Source: JBHJGO01 sp050331715
GTDB lineage: Bacteria > Cyanobacteriota > Cyanobacteriia > Cyanobacteriales > Microcoleaceae
Length of the DNA stretch: 64,000 nucleotides
Direction of reading: 5' to 3'
Assembly (NCBI GenBank): GCA_050331715.1
Contig: JBHJGO010000028.1
Span: 38,772 to 102,771, forward strand
Shown here: piece by piece, positions 9,469 to 18,887 of the stretch
Numbering within the stretch: position 1 is the stretch's first letter
Layout: each line of letters opens with the position of its first letter
Made by a program: the position numbers and the translations under genes
Notes under the pieces: generated by a model
Told to the model about the DNA's origin: nothing
Seen by the model: only the letters and a program-made list of their open reading frames with translations
The model's database searches: none

Positions 9469-9882
9469 AGGTGATAATGAAGTTTTTGGTAGGATCTCAT
9501 CGCAATTTCTAGAACTTGTTGGAGAAGCATTAACTTAGGCAGATATGGATGGCTCTGTAACCAATAGTTTGTTAACCCTGTTCCACCTAGGTAGGAATCC
9601 CCTTAGAGTTCGGTTCAATGCCTATAGATCAAAAGTAATATTTAACTTGTTATAGTAACCAGGGTGAAGATACGGGATTTGGGTGCTTGCTTTGCACTGA
9701 GATATTGACAAGTTCTCCGTGTTTTTCGGGAGAATTTCCTAAACCGATAGTGAAGACCGATAGTTCAGGCTGAGAGTCGCAGCGAATTCTCAAAGCATTG
9801 ATTGGAGATTCAGATCGTTCAGAATGTCCAACTTGGTTCATCATGAAGGTGAGCTTTATACTTCTCTCTTCTAGGAACAATT
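9469..9882. other. Gene-free region between divergent kinase and TSUP genes
   Basis: About 410 bp separating the divergent starts at 9468 and 9883, so it should hold both promoters. No ORF here looks protein-like. A weak 6-bp inverted repeat (TTCTCC/GGAGAA) lies around 9711-9732, and nothing else stands out. Confidence 0.4.
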
Positions 9883-10242
9883 ATGGATAGTTTGATTTTT
9901 CTTGGTCTGGGTGTAACGGTTGGAGTCATCAGTGGACTGATTGGGATTGGGGGCGGTGTTTTGATTACCCCCGCTTTGATTTACTGGTTTGGCTTTTCTC
10001 AGTATGATGCTCAGGGTACGACTCTTGCACTTCTGGTTCCACCGATTGGTCTCCTGGCAGCCTGGTCGTACTACCAGCAGGGATATGTTGATCTGAAGGT
10101 GGCAGCATTGATTTGCTTGGGCTTCTTTATTGGTGGACTATTTGGCGCAAAGCTAGCGGTTGGAATTTCTGAAATTTATCTGCGACGAATTTTTGGAGTG
10201 GCAATGTTGGTCATTGCACTCAAAATGATTTTTTCTCGGTAA
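9883..10242 (+). CDS. TSUP (TauE/SafE) family transporter, half-size
   Basis: A 119-residue membrane protein with four hydrophobic segments. The glycine-rich N-terminal motif GLGVTVGVISGLIGIGGGVLITPAL is diagnostic of the TauE/SafE (formerly DUF81) permease family. Members normally have about 250 residues made of two such halves. This protein has only one and would need to dimerise. Half-length members occur in cyanobacteria, so this need not be a truncation. The family exports or imports sulfite, sulfoacetate or other organic anions; the substrate here cannot be read. The gene is monocistronic. Confidence 0.85.
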   Translation: MDSLIFLGLGVTVGVISGLIGIGGGVLITPALIYWFGFSQYDAQGTTLALLVPPIGLLAAWSYYQQGYVDLKVAALICLGFFIGGLFGAKLAVGISEIYLRRIFGVAMLVIALKMIFSR

Positions 10243-10485
10243 AAATCGTCATCACAGTTTCCCTCGTAAGAGTGCTTTTATTGCTATAGAGATGTTTCGC
10301 AGACGATCTCTTGCGCTAACTGATGTCAAGAATTCTTCTCGGACTCACAACCTAGACCACAGGCTATAACCACCAACCATAGTTTAGCCGCTGTAAGACA
10401 GTGTTTGACATCTTAGCTCGACCAGTTACTTGTAGAGAGAATTGAGCCTCCACCGGGGAGGATGATCGCTCGTCTGAAATAAACG

Positions 10486-12210
10486 TTAACTTCGAGATCG
10501 ATGGGCATATTTCGGTAACAGTGTTGCTACTAGAAAACAAACTATACTCAAGCTCAAACCCAGCAATATTGATGTGCGCATTCCCTCAATTGCTGCCATT
10601 TCAATAATATCTTTGAGGGCAGGCTGTACTGAGTCCGGAAGCTGACGAAATGCGGCTCGTCTCTCTTCACGGGAGTAGGTTTGAATAATTCGTTGTAGCT
10701 TACTAATGGCTTGTTGATGCTCTGCAGGGGAGAATTGCTTGCCCAATGCCGCCAGCACCCGATTCACAATGCCCTGGGATGTGAAAAATACTAAGGTTGT
10801 CCCTAAAATTCCACGACCCAATGAACTCCCAAGCTGCTTGATCGGGTTGTAGATACCTGTACCCTCAGGCTTTTCATGCCGGGCTGCCGCAGAGTAGGTC
10901 AAGGCACCAATATAGGCCAGGAAAAACCCAGATCCAATTCCCATCGTTACCAAACCAGGAATCAAGCTGAGAGTGCTGATCTCAGGGGTAATCGCACGAT
11001 ATAGCAACCAGATTCCTACCGTGAGTAATGATAGGCCCATATAAACATTGTACTTGGGTGGGATCTGGTCATCAAATCGAATGAATAGGATCAAGCAGAC
11101 GACGGCCACCACCATTGTTAGGTTGTAGGGTAGAACAGCGATCGCCGTTTCAAAGGGATTCAGCGGTAGGGTCGCGGGAAGAAATTGGTAGAGATTGAAC
11201 TGAATTCCGGTTGTGACCAAGGTGTGCAACATGGCCGTGATCACGCCGATGACAAAGGCACGTTTCCGCAGAAGTCCAACTCGCACCAGGGGTACACCCA
11301 TCTGTTTCGATTGTTGCCGCTGCCAGAAAATGAAGAGCCCCAGAAAAACTGCACCTGCAGCGATCAAAGTTGGGACAATCGATACCGAAAAGGGCGGAAT
11401 TACCATACCCAAAATGGAAAAGGGTTGTTTTGGCGTCCACCAACCATATTCTCCCGACAGGCTAATTCCCAACAAAATCGATCCCAGGCCCAACAGCGAG
11501 AGCAGTCCGCCAATCCAGTCAATGGATTCTTGACGAGGAAGATTGAGAACTGGCAGTTTCTTCGATTGAATTGCGATCCAGGGCAGGACTAACAGGGATG
11601 GAACGAATACCCAACGCCACCCCAGTCGAGATGCGATGAATCCCCCCAGAATTGCTCCCGTAATGCTGCCAAAGGTGGCGAACAGGATCAAGGCTAAGGT
11701 TGCTCGTTTCTCTGCCTTGCCGTCGTAGGCAAAATCCATAATTGCCCAAGGCGCACTCACCAGTGGCGTTGCGGCCAAACCCGTTAGAAATGAGAAGTTG
11801 ATGACCAGTATTCCAATGTTCTGACTGATCGCTGTGGCAGCAATTCCCAAAACATAGAACACAATGCCGATCAGGAAAACCCGTTCTCGGCCATAGTAGC
11901 GACAGAGGTTCTCACAGGTGGGCGAACAGGAGGCCGTCACCAAAGAAAATAGAACAATTGCGCCCTGGATATATCCCATACTGGAATCCAAACCCCGAAC
12001 AATTAACGGCATGATCGGTGGCATGACCGCGAGATTATAGGAGATCACGAACAATGTTAACCCCAGGGCAACAAATGTGTTTCGCTTGAGGGAAATGGAA
12101 CGCTCGGAAGATAGGGGGTCTGCTGGGAACATGGAGGAGATCGTCGAGATCAATGAACGGACAATTTTAAAGAATATCTTAATGGTTATTAGTCCTTCGT
12201 TATCAGTCAT
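10486..12210 (-). CDS. MFS transporter, DHA2-like (14 TM)
   Basis: A 574-residue polytopic protein with about 14 hydrophobic segments, after a polar N-terminal extension of about 45 residues. The segment CRYYGRERVFLIG fits the loop 2-3 signature of the major facilitator superfamily. Size and topology match the DHA2 (EmrB/QacA) drug:proton antiporters, which export hydrophobic compounds across the inner membrane. An Arg/Gln-rich cytoplasmic or loop segment (about 490-545, containing SREERRAAFRQL) sits before the last transmembrane helix. No regulator or membrane-fusion partner is adjacent, so the substrate is unknown. No frameshift is seen. Confidence 0.85.
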   Translation of the reverse strand: MTDNEGLITIKIFFKIVRSLISTISSMFPADPLSSERSISLKRNTFVALGLTLFVISYNLAVMPPIMPLIVRGLDSSMGYIQGAIVLFSLVTASCSPTCENLCRYYGRERVFLIGIVFYVLGIAATAISQNIGILVINFSFLTGLAATPLVSAPWAIMDFAYDGKAEKRATLALILFATFGSITGAILGGFIASRLGWRWVFVPSLLVLPWIAIQSKKLPVLNLPRQESIDWIGGLLSLLGLGSILLGISLSGEYGWWTPKQPFSILGMVIPPFSVSIVPTLIAAGAVFLGLFIFWQRQQSKQMGVPLVRVGLLRKRAFVIGVITAMLHTLVTTGIQFNLYQFLPATLPLNPFETAIAVLPYNLTMVVAVVCLILFIRFDDQIPPKYNVYMGLSLLTVGIWLLYRAITPEISTLSLIPGLVTMGIGSGFFLAYIGALTYSAAARHEKPEGTGIYNPIKQLGSSLGRGILGTTLVFFTSQGIVNRVLAALGKQFSPAEHQQAISKLQRIIQTYSREERRAAFRQLPDSVQPALKDIIEMAAIEGMRTSILLGLSLSIVCFLVATLLPKYAHRSRS

Positions 12211-12444
12211 TCATATAGGTACAAATCGCTAATCATCGAACAACGAACAATAAATGATTTTTGCAGGTTAGAGAGGTATCCTATAAGTGTTTTCGAGAGC
12301 GAGGGGAAGCGGTAATATAGTTTTGCCGCATTTTTGCTCGGCTCAGTTCCATTGGTCTCGAAGGCTATGCCAGAGCCAGGGTTCTAAGACGAAGTTGCCA
12401 AGGCCAAATCTCAAACCAGTCGGATTCGTAGAACTGCCTAGTCT

Positions 12445-15400
12445 ATGTTGCCAAATAAAAAAGCCTCCATCTTTACCGTAATCCTGATGACCCTGGCGAC
12501 TGTCTGGGGATCTGCTGCTGAGGGTCTGTCGAATGTTAGCCTTAAACTTTCGCAGACGAGTGAGTCTATTGAAGAAGTCTTTCCGATGCCATCCGATGTT
12601 CCTGAAGGAACCGTGGTTCGGATCGATGGAGACGAAAGTATGAGTGTGACGAACCGGGCACTAGGACAGGGGTTCGAGCAGAAGTTTCCCAATGCCACCG
12701 TCGAGACTCAGACTCAGGGAACCGACACTGCACTGGCAGCCCTTCGGCAAGGTGATATTGATTTAGTTGCAGTTGGCCGTCCATTGACGCAGGCGGAAGC
12801 CGATGAGGGATTGGTAGAAGTTCCCCTCAGCCGGGAAAAGATTGCCATCATTGTGGGTAAGGACAACCCCTTCGATGGCAATCTTTCCTTTGAGCAGTTC
12901 GCGCAGATTTTTCGAGGAGAGATTACAGACTGGTCTGAGCTAGGCGGTCAACCCGGTCGCGTTTACTTCATTGACCGACCGGAAAGTAGCAATACGCGTC
13001 AGTCATTTCAGAGCTATCCAGTCTTTCAAACCGCAGCCTTTGAGGTGGGAGCGACAGCCGTTCCTGTAAATGACGACGACACCGATGTAGTCGTGCAACA
13101 GCTTCAGGACGACGGGATTGGTTATGCGTTGGTTAGTCAGGTGGCAGATCGGGATGATGTCAAGATTGTCTCAATGCATAAAACCCTGCCGGATGATCCG
13201 CGATATCCTTTTTCGCAGCCCAGAGGTTATGTGTATTCTGAGCAAAATATTAGTCCAGCAGCCCAAGGCTTTCTGGGATTTGCGGGTTCTGCCCTGGGTG
13301 CAACAGTTATCAGCGCTGCCAGGGATGCGGAAGTTGCCGGTACCGAACCTGATCTCTCTGGGCTTCAGGGTGCTGCGGCTGGAGAGGCACTAACTGAGGA
13401 GCCTGAGGCTGAATCGGCTCCAGTTTCAACGCCGACAGAAACTAGAACAGCTCAACAAACCACAACTGAAACCGAGCCTGCCCCGGTGACGACACAGGAT
13501 TCAGAACCCGATGGTGGATTGGCCTGGCTGTGGTTGCTACCGTTGCTGCCGTTGCTGGGATTCCTGGCCTGGTTTATTCCCTGGTTTCGACGGGGTCAAA
13601 ATCGTCGGGCCACCTATCGAAGATGGCTGGCCACTCAAGAAGAGGAAACCACTGCACAGCCCCAGAATGAAGCAATTCCTGAAGCCTCCAGAACCCTGCC
13701 AACGACAACTGTATCGGAACCTGTATCGAAACCTGTATTGACAACAGAGGCCACACCGCAGGTTGCTTCTCCAATGACTCCGGCACCTGAGACAACCCAT
13801 GAAGCCGCCTCTCCAGTAACACCACTGGTTCCTTCCGTTCCTCCCGTTATCAGTCCACCGGATGATCAAGTTCCTGCAAATCCCCCATCAGCCACCCCTT
13901 TCCCCATGCGAGAGTCATCCACTGCTGAGCGAGAAGAGGTGGTACTGGAGAATCCCTGGGGAGAATCGGTGAACGAGGAGGTTGAGAGCTTACAGCAATC
14001 GGTTGATCAACCGGATCAATTCTCAAGCCCCAATTCGGTTGAGATGAGAGAAATCATTCCTTCACCCTGGGATGTGGTGGAACCAGAGGTCGAAGAACCC
14101 CTGCATCCTACTCTCGATGATGTCGAAGCACTCATCCCAGAGCCAACTATTTCTTCAGAAACGGTTACCGTCTCAGGTTTCTCCACCCAGGTTGACCCTG
14201 TAGGTCAGTTCGATGTTGACTCTGTTGCGCCACAAGCACCGGAAATTCCCCAGCCTGAAGCGGAGTTGTCAGAGGTCAGCGAATCAGTCGAGGAAAGTTC
14301 TCAAACTGAGGAAAGTTCCCAGACTCCGGCCCAAGCTGCAACAATGATTGGTGGGGCTGCTGTTCTAGGAATTGCTGCAGCAGATATGATTGGCGATCGC
14401 CTTGATCGATCAGAACCTCAACCTGTTCTATCAGATAGCGCTGAAGACCAGATCACAGTAGCTGCATCAGCCAACCTAGATCTAGAAACACCCGAACTGG
14501 AAACACCGGGAATTGCAGATGAACTGACGCTACAGCCCGATTTGTCTGCTGACGATGTACAGCCTGACTTGGAGAGTCCTTCCGAAACTGAACTAGAGGA
14601 TGTGCTGGAGCCAGTCGCACGAGAACCGTTAGCTTCAGAATTGGCAACCCCAGAAAGGCTAACTCCAGAATGGATATCCCCGGAATTAACAACCCCAGAA
14701 TTAACAACCCCGGAATTAGTAACTCCAGAATCAACAGCCTCAGAACCGCCAACTCCAGAATTAGCAACTCCAGAATTAGCATCCCCAGAATTGACAGCCC
14801 TGGAACCGCCAACTCCAGAATCAACACTCTCAGACACTCGTCTAGAAGCTGAGGACGAGCCAGAGGCTCTAGGGCAGGTTACTCCAATAGAAGCAACTCC
14901 TCTAGCAGAACTAACACCAACAGTTACGGAGACTGTAATTTCTGGATTGGTCTCTGATGACGAGACCTATGATGAGCCATTGCCTTCTGAAGAGACAACT
15001 TCTTACCAGGATGTTCTCTATAGCTTCACAGAGCCGACTCCAGTTCAGTCAGAATTGGTTTCTGAAACCTCTCCTGCGGAAGTGAGTGACGAAGGTTCAG
15101 CAGTTGAGTTTGAGTTTGTCGATGAAACTGCCACTGAAGGGGGACAGCCGGAAGCTATCCAACTAGAAATCATCCCCTCTGGGCCTGGTCAAATAGAGAC
15201 AATTTCGGCTGCGGCTCACCCAGTTGAACCGTCCCAGATGGAGAGTGATGCATCTGCAAGTCCCTCTGAAGCTAGTCAGTTGGAGATTAACTGGTCAGAA
15301 TCCAGACCGTTAGAGGTGAGCCAGGAGGCAACCATTCCCTCTGAGGTCGGTCAACTCGATGTCACTCAAGGTGGTATGGCCCAACCAGCCGTCGTTCCTG

Positions 15401-16386
15401 CTGCCTTCCAACTAGAAGTTCCCCAACCTGATCTGCAATCACGAATTGCAGACTCAGATCCTGAAACAATTACTGCGCCTCAGCCTGAATCCATCGGTAG
15501 GGAGATCTCCCAGGCAGAAGCAGCCAAATTCGATCTGGGTCAGACCCAACAACCGGAAACCCTGGAGACGGTTGATCAGAGCTTGCCACCTCTGCCTGAT
15601 GGCTATGGTCAAAGCCGAATTGTACTGCTGTCCCGTGAACCCAATTCCGCCTATGCCTATTGGGATATTCCCAACCAAGAACGAGAAAAGATACGGCAAC
15701 AAGGTGGGATTCAACTGGCACTGCGATTCTACGATGTGACAGCAATTGATATGGATCACCAAATGCCCCACGGCGTACTACAGTTTGAATGCGAAGAAAT
15801 GACGCGAGATTGGTATATCTCCGTTCCGGTCAGCGATCGCGACTATCTCGTTGAAATTGGCTACGTGACGGAAGACGGACGTTGGTTGAAGCTCGCTCGC
15901 TCAACCCATATTCATATTCCGCCGCTATATCCTTCTGATAACTATGACTATTGGGATGCGACTGTATCCTGGGAGGAGGAGTTGAAGGGAAAGTTTTTTT
16001 TTAGATCAGATGCTGTAGAGTCAGGACGATTGCAACAGTCTTCCCAAATTGAACCCTTGTCAATTTCAGCGGGTGCTTTGGTAACAGAGCAGGGTGGATC
16101 TGGATTTGCATCAGCTCCGCCTCAGAAACCTCAAGAGTTTTGGTTAGTTGCGAATGCAGAGCTCGTTATTCATGGCGCGACGGAACCGCATGCCCACGTT
16201 AGTCTCAAGGATTTACCGCTCAAGCTTGACCCCGATGGAACCTTTCGGATTCAAATTCCCTTTGATGAAGGTTTAATTGATGCTCCCATCATTGCAATTG
16301 ATGCAGAGGAGGAACAAGTTCGCTCGGTTCGTTTCCAGTTTTCCCGGGAGACTCCAGAGCAATCAACTGAATCTGCTTCAGATTGA
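12445..16386 (+). CDS. PstS-like periplasmic domain - TM - TPEL-repeat linker - DUF4912 protein
   Basis: A 1313-residue protein. A signal peptide or anchor (about 8-25) is followed by a PstS-type substrate-binding domain (about 50-300). This has the TQGTDTALAALRQGDIDLVAVGRPL and ESSNTRQSF segments where phosphate-binding proteins contact ligand. A transmembrane helix (about 359-381) is followed by FRRGQNRR, implying a cytoplasmic continuation. A 600-residue acidic, Pro/Glu-rich linker follows, with T/SPEL repeats encoded by degenerate 15-bp units (14640-14830). It includes a Gly/Ala-rich hydrophobic stretch near 630-650 that might re-enter the membrane. A DUF4912 domain (about 1045-1190: VLLSREPNSAYAYWD ... 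DYLVEIGYV) and a small beta domain with GATEPHAHVSL and LDPDGTFRIQIP end the protein. No transporter genes adjoin. A sensor or scaffold role is inference. Confidence 0.8.
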   Translation: MLPNKKASIFTVILMTLATVWGSAAEGLSNVSLKLSQTSESIEEVFPMPSDVPEGTVVRIDGDESMSVTNRALGQGFEQKFPNATVETQTQGTDTALAALRQGDIDLVAVGRPLTQAEADEGLVEVPLSREKIAIIVGKDNPFDGNLSFEQFAQIFRGEITDWSELGGQPGRVYFIDRPESSNTRQSFQSYPVFQTAAFEVGATAVPVNDDDTDVVVQQLQDDGIGYALVSQVADRDDVKIVSMHKTLPDDPRYPFSQPRGYVYSEQNISPAAQGFLGFAGSALGATVISAARDAEVAGTEPDLSGLQGAAAGEALTEEPEAESAPVSTPTETRTAQQTTTETEPAPVTTQDSEPDGGLAWLWLLPLLPLLGFLAWFIPWFRRGQNRRATYRRWLATQEEETTAQPQNEAIPEASRTLPTTTVSEPVSKPVLTTEATPQVASPMTPAPETTHEAASPVTPLVPSVPPVISPPDDQVPANPPSATPFPMRESSTAEREEVVLENPWGESVNEEVESLQQSVDQPDQFSSPNSVEMREIIPSPWDVVEPEVEEPLHPTLDDVEALIPEPTISSETVTVSGFSTQVDPVGQFDVDSVAPQAPEIPQPEAELSEVSESVEESSQTEESSQTPAQAATMIGGAAVLGIAAADMIGDRLDRSEPQPVLSDSAEDQITVAASANLDLETPELETPGIADELTLQPDLSADDVQPDLESPSETELEDVLEPVAREPLASELATPERLTPEWISPELTTPELTTPELVTPESTASEPPTPELATPELASPELTALEPPTPESTLSDTRLEAEDEPEALGQVTPIEATPLAELTPTVTETVISGLVSDDETYDEPLPSEETTSYQDVLYSFTEPTPVQSELVSETSPAEVSDEGSAVEFEFVDETATEGGQPEAIQLEIIPSGPGQIETISAAAHPVEPSQMESDASASPSEASQLEINWSESRPLEVSQEATIPSEVGQLDVTQGGMAQPAVVPAAFQLEVPQPDLQSRIADSDPETITAPQPESIGREISQAEAAKFDLGQTQQPETLETVDQSLPPLPDGYGQSRIVLLSREPNSAYAYWDIPNQEREKIRQQGGIQLALRFYDVTAIDMDHQMPHGVLQFECEEMTRDWYISVPVSDRDYLVEIGYVTEDGRWLKLARSTHIHIPPLYPSDNYDYWDATVSWEEELKGKFFFRSDAVESGRLQQSSQIEPLSISAGALVTEQGGSGFASAPPQKPQEFWLVANAELVIHGATEPHAHVSLKDLPLKLDPDGTFRIQIPFDEGLIDAPIIAIDAEEEQVRSVRFQFSRETPEQSTESASD
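14640..14830 (+). repeat. Degenerate coding repeat, (T/S)PEL units
   Basis: Within the linker of the DUF4912 protein, about a dozen consecutive 12-18 bp units of the form actccagaattag encode TPEL, SPEL, TPES and similar tetrads. The antisense strand is also free of stops here, which creates long but spurious minus-strand ORFs. The repeat probably encodes an extended, unstructured spacer and may vary in copy number. Confidence 0.8.
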
Positions 16387-16585
16387 TATAGCTGAGGAGG
16401 GTCGTGGAATTGTTCACAGCGATTTTGGCTTAGCACCGCAGGGGGTAGCTGGCATAGTGGTTGTATGTCAGGTTGGGTTCCTGGCCAAAAAAATACTATG
16501 GATATAGACCCTATTTTGAACCTTTGGCGTAAGTTTGTTAGAGTTTAAAACTCTACCTCAGAAAAAACCTCAAAACAAAACATTG

Positions 16586-16972
16586 ATGTTCGCTGATTTA
16601 TTTCCCTTTAGATTTGCAATTGATCCCGTTACGATTTCCGGTGCAGCCCTGTGGTCACTCGCCCTCTACTGGGGGTTTTCTCCTGCGAGTGAATGGGTCA
16701 TCGAACAACTGACCCGCTGGTTTAACTTTGCCGAGCGATCGCTCTACACCTCGGAGGAAGAGTTTGAACGAACTCGCAAGGGCCGTGAAGCCCAGAACGA
16801 ATTCTACGCTTCTCTGTTCAGTATTGTCCCCTTTCTTCTGGTGGGAACCCTATGCAATTGGCTGGTGGAATATAGCCTTGGAAAAAGCTGGGCCATTAGT
16901 GTGGGGATGATTGTCAGTATTAGCGGTGGGGTGTATGAGCTAGGTCGACGAGATAGTCAGCGACAGGACTAG
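16586..16972 (+). CDS. Small membrane protein, unknown function
   Basis: A 128-residue protein counted from the ATG at 16586. A TTG start 17 codons upstream is possible but less likely. Two hydrophobic regions (about 12-35 and 75-115) flank a charged middle segment (TSEEEFERTRKGREAQ), suggesting a two- or three-helix membrane protein with a cytoplasmic loop. It begins 200 bp after the DUF4912 gene on the same strand, so co-transcription is possible. Its last 53 bp overlap the 3' end of the convergent map gene. I do not recognise the family; it looks like a conserved cyanobacterial hypothetical. Confidence 0.65.
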   Translation: MFADLFPFRFAIDPVTISGAALWSLALYWGFSPASEWVIEQLTRWFNFAERSLYTSEEEFERTRKGREAQNEFYASLFSIVPFLLVGTLCNWLVEYSLGKSWAISVGMIVSISGGVYELGRRDSQRQD

Positions 16973-17759
16973 GCGCTGCCGGATCCCGCAATGTCAGAAT
17001 ATCAACACCCTCGGTGGTTACAGCAATTGTATGTTCAAACTGGGCTGAGAGTTTACCGTCTGAAGTAATGGCTGTCCAACCGTCCTCTAGCACCTTGGCC
17101 TCGTAGGCTCCTTCATTAATCATCGGCTCAATCGTGAATACCATTCCAGGGCGAAGTTTCTTACCCTTGCCAGGTTTGCCGTAATGAGGAATTTGAGGTT
17201 CGGTGTGGAAGGTTGTATTCACTCCATGGCCAACAAAATCTCGAACCACAGAAAACCCATTAGCTTCGGCATGTTGCTGAATTGCCGCACCAATATCTCC
17301 AACCCTAGCTCCAGGTTTTACGGCTGCAATCCCCCGCAGTAAACATTCATAGGTCACCTCTACTAGCTTGCGGGCAACAGGAGACGGAGTGCCGACGAAG
17401 AATGTTCTGGAGGTATCGCCGTGGTAGCTCTCAAAGATGGGCGTGACATCAATGTTGATAATATCTCCATCCTGGAGGAGTTGCTTAGGATTTGGGATAC
17501 CGTGACAGATGACGTTGTTTACGCTAGTGCAGATTGATCGAGGGAAGGCATTATTCCCGGTTGGGTCATAGCCAAGGGGAGCGCTCCGAGCACCGTGAGC
17601 CTGTGTCCATCGTTCGGCTTCGTCGTTCAATTCCTGGGGCGAAACGCCGGGCTTGACCATCGGCTCTAGATGATCAAGAAGCTGAGCGGCCAGTTGACCC
17701 GCTCGACGCAGTTTTTCGATCTCACGGCGTGAGAGTAGAACAAGTGGTTCGCTTCCCAT
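16920..17759 (-). CDS. map: Type I methionine aminopeptidase
   Basis: A 279-residue cytoplasmic metalloprotease that removes the initiator methionine from nascent proteins. The five metal ligands of the pita-bread fold are visible: the two aspartates in INIDVTP and YHGDTSR, the histidine in GHGVNTTFHTEPQIPHYG, and the glutamates in FTIEPMI and FEHTIAVT. A second histidine (FHTEPQIPH) completes the active site. A short N-terminal extension before RREIEKLRRAG is normal for cyanobacterial paralogues. The C-terminal 18 codons extend slightly past the usual end and overlap the convergent gene by 53 bp. Confidence 0.95.
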   Translation of the reverse strand: MGSEPLVLLSRREIEKLRRAGQLAAQLLDHLEPMVKPGVSPQELNDEAERWTQAHGARSAPLGYDPTGNNAFPRSICTSVNNVICHGIPNPKQLLQDGDIINIDVTPIFESYHGDTSRTFFVGTPSPVARKLVEVTYECLLRGIAAVKPGARVGDIGAAIQQHAEANGFSVVRDFVGHGVNTTFHTEPQIPHYGKPGKGKKLRPGMVFTIEPMINEGAYEAKVLEDGWTAITSDGKLSAQFEHTIAVTTEGVDILTLRDPAAPSPVADYLVDLAHTPHR

Positions 17760-17814
17760 TAGGTATTTTTAAAAACCCCTTAATAAGTTAATTCATTTAA
17801 TTTTAAGGGATTGC

Positions 17815-18204
17815 TTAGGGCGATTGCACCTTCCAAGCTGCGATCGCCAAACACCCCCAGCCCAAGATTAGCGCTACACCCCCAATAGGAGTAATTGCAC
17901 CTAACCAACCGATTCCAGTCAAGCTCAGGGCATACAAACTGCCAGAGAAAATCAAAGTGCCCAGAATAAAGGCAATTCCCACAACTTTCATCAACCGTTG
18001 CGGAGTTTCTGTTCGGAGCAGCAGGGTTCCAACCAGGAGCAGTGCTAAAGCGTGATACATCTGATACCGAGCCCCAGTTTCAAAGATTTCTAACGCCCGC
18101 TCACTCAGTTGTTCCTGCAAAAAATGCGCCCCAAGAGCACCGCCACTGACGGCTAATCCTCCCAGAATAGCTGCGATAAATAGAAAAAATCGGCCCATAC
18201 TCAT
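17815..18204 (-). CDS. DUF423 family membrane protein (YgdD-like)
   Basis: About 129 residues with four transmembrane helices. The conserved opening of DUF423 is present: an alternating hydrophobic helix followed by GALGAHFLQEQLSERALEIFETGARYQMYHALALL, with the family's YQxxHALALL core. I place the start at the ATG at 18204; another ATG lies two codons downstream, and the open frame extends upstream only to a TTG. The family is widespread and has no firmly established biochemical role. It lies 55 bp downstream of map on the same strand and is followed upstream by the hypothetical gene at 18250-18651. Confidence 0.85.
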   Translation of the reverse strand: MSMGRFFLFIAAILGGLAVSGGALGAHFLQEQLSERALEIFETGARYQMYHALALLLVGTLLLRTETPQRLMKVVGIAFILGTLIFSGSLYALSLTGIGWLGAITPIGGVALILGWGCLAIAAWKVQSP

Positions 18205-18249
18205 TGAGAAATCGGTCAATCATAGACTGTCAAGCACAACTGTAGCGCA

Positions 18250-18651
18250 CTAGCCCCTATGTGAAGACGGGTCATCTTGCTGGAAAGGCAGGTGAGTCCA
18301 CTTATTGTTCTGCTGCATACTCTGTTCGTACTTAATTTTGATATTTCGTAAAAAATTTCGATAAGCAGAAGATTCAGGGGTTTCAAATACTTCCATAAAG
18401 TGTTCCAGTGACTCTGCACCATTGAACATGAAGTAAATATCAGATTCATCAATTTCTTCGCTAGGAAAGACCTCCTGATCCTTGTATTCCATCATGGCTT
18501 CTAGGAAGACCTGAAGACCACGCAACATATAAAATTCTTCTTCATCAGAGGCAAGCTTTTCTAGATAAATTAGATCCATGATTGCCTGGGGAATATTGAG
18601 TTGATCCTGTCTTGCAAGATTTTTGATGGTGGAAATGTACTGATGCTTCAT
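18250..18651 (-). CDS. Hypothetical acidic protein
   Basis: A 133-residue soluble, acidic, Phe/Met-rich protein (EEEFYMLRGLQVFLEAMMEY, DIYFMFNGAESLEHFMEVFE) with predicted helices and no signal peptide. I do not recognise a family. It lies between DUF423 (46 bp downstream) and a possible small ORF upstream. Codon use and the lack of stops look like a real gene. The C-terminal tail (QQDDPSSHRG) is polar. Confidence 0.6.
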   Translation of the reverse strand: MKHQYISTIKNLARQDQLNIPQAIMDLIYLEKLASDEEEFYMLRGLQVFLEAMMEYKDQEVFPSEEIDESDIYFMFNGAESLEHFMEVFETPESSAYRNFLRNIKIKYEQSMQQNNKWTHLPFQQDDPSSHRG

Positions 18652-18686
18652 TGTAAATTCGTAAAGGGGGCTTGACTGGATTCAGG

Positions 18687-18887
18687 TTAAGGCTTGATTG
18701 TGATATTCGATGCCAATCCTGTTGAAGTATGCAGCCCTGGGTCGTTATCAACTTCTTCTCTAACAGAAACCAAGCTTACGTCTCCATTACTATGATCAAT
18801 CATAGCCAAGCAGCAGCAAAGCGTACAACAACTAATACCCAGAAGAACTGATATGATATGCCAGATTTTGACTACGGATTTATTCAT
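18687..18887 (-). CDS. Possible small membrane or lipoprotein
   Basis: A 66-residue ORF, 35 bp upstream of the gene at 18250-18651 on the same strand. It has a basic start (MNKSVVKIW), a hydrophobic core and a cysteine cluster SCCTLCCCLAM, then a polar tail. LGISC could serve as a lipobox. The protein is short and no homologue is recalled, so it may be spurious. Its position just upstream of another gene is the main argument for it. Confidence 0.35.
   Translation of the reverse strand: MNKSVVKIWHIISVLLGISCCTLCCCLAMIDHSNGDVSLVSVREEVDNDPGLHTSTGLASNITIKP

Noticed and set aside
9650..9880. 76-codon minus-strand ORF upstream of the TSUP gene
   Set aside because: The composition is not protein-like and resembles a translated intergenic repeat (HSERSESPINALRIRCDS); it lies in a divergent promoter region.
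14418..14837. Long minus-strand ORFs within the DUF4912 gene
   Set aside because: They arise because the TPEL-encoding repeats are stop-free on both strands; the low-complexity Ser/Gly/Val or Leu/Ile products are artefacts.
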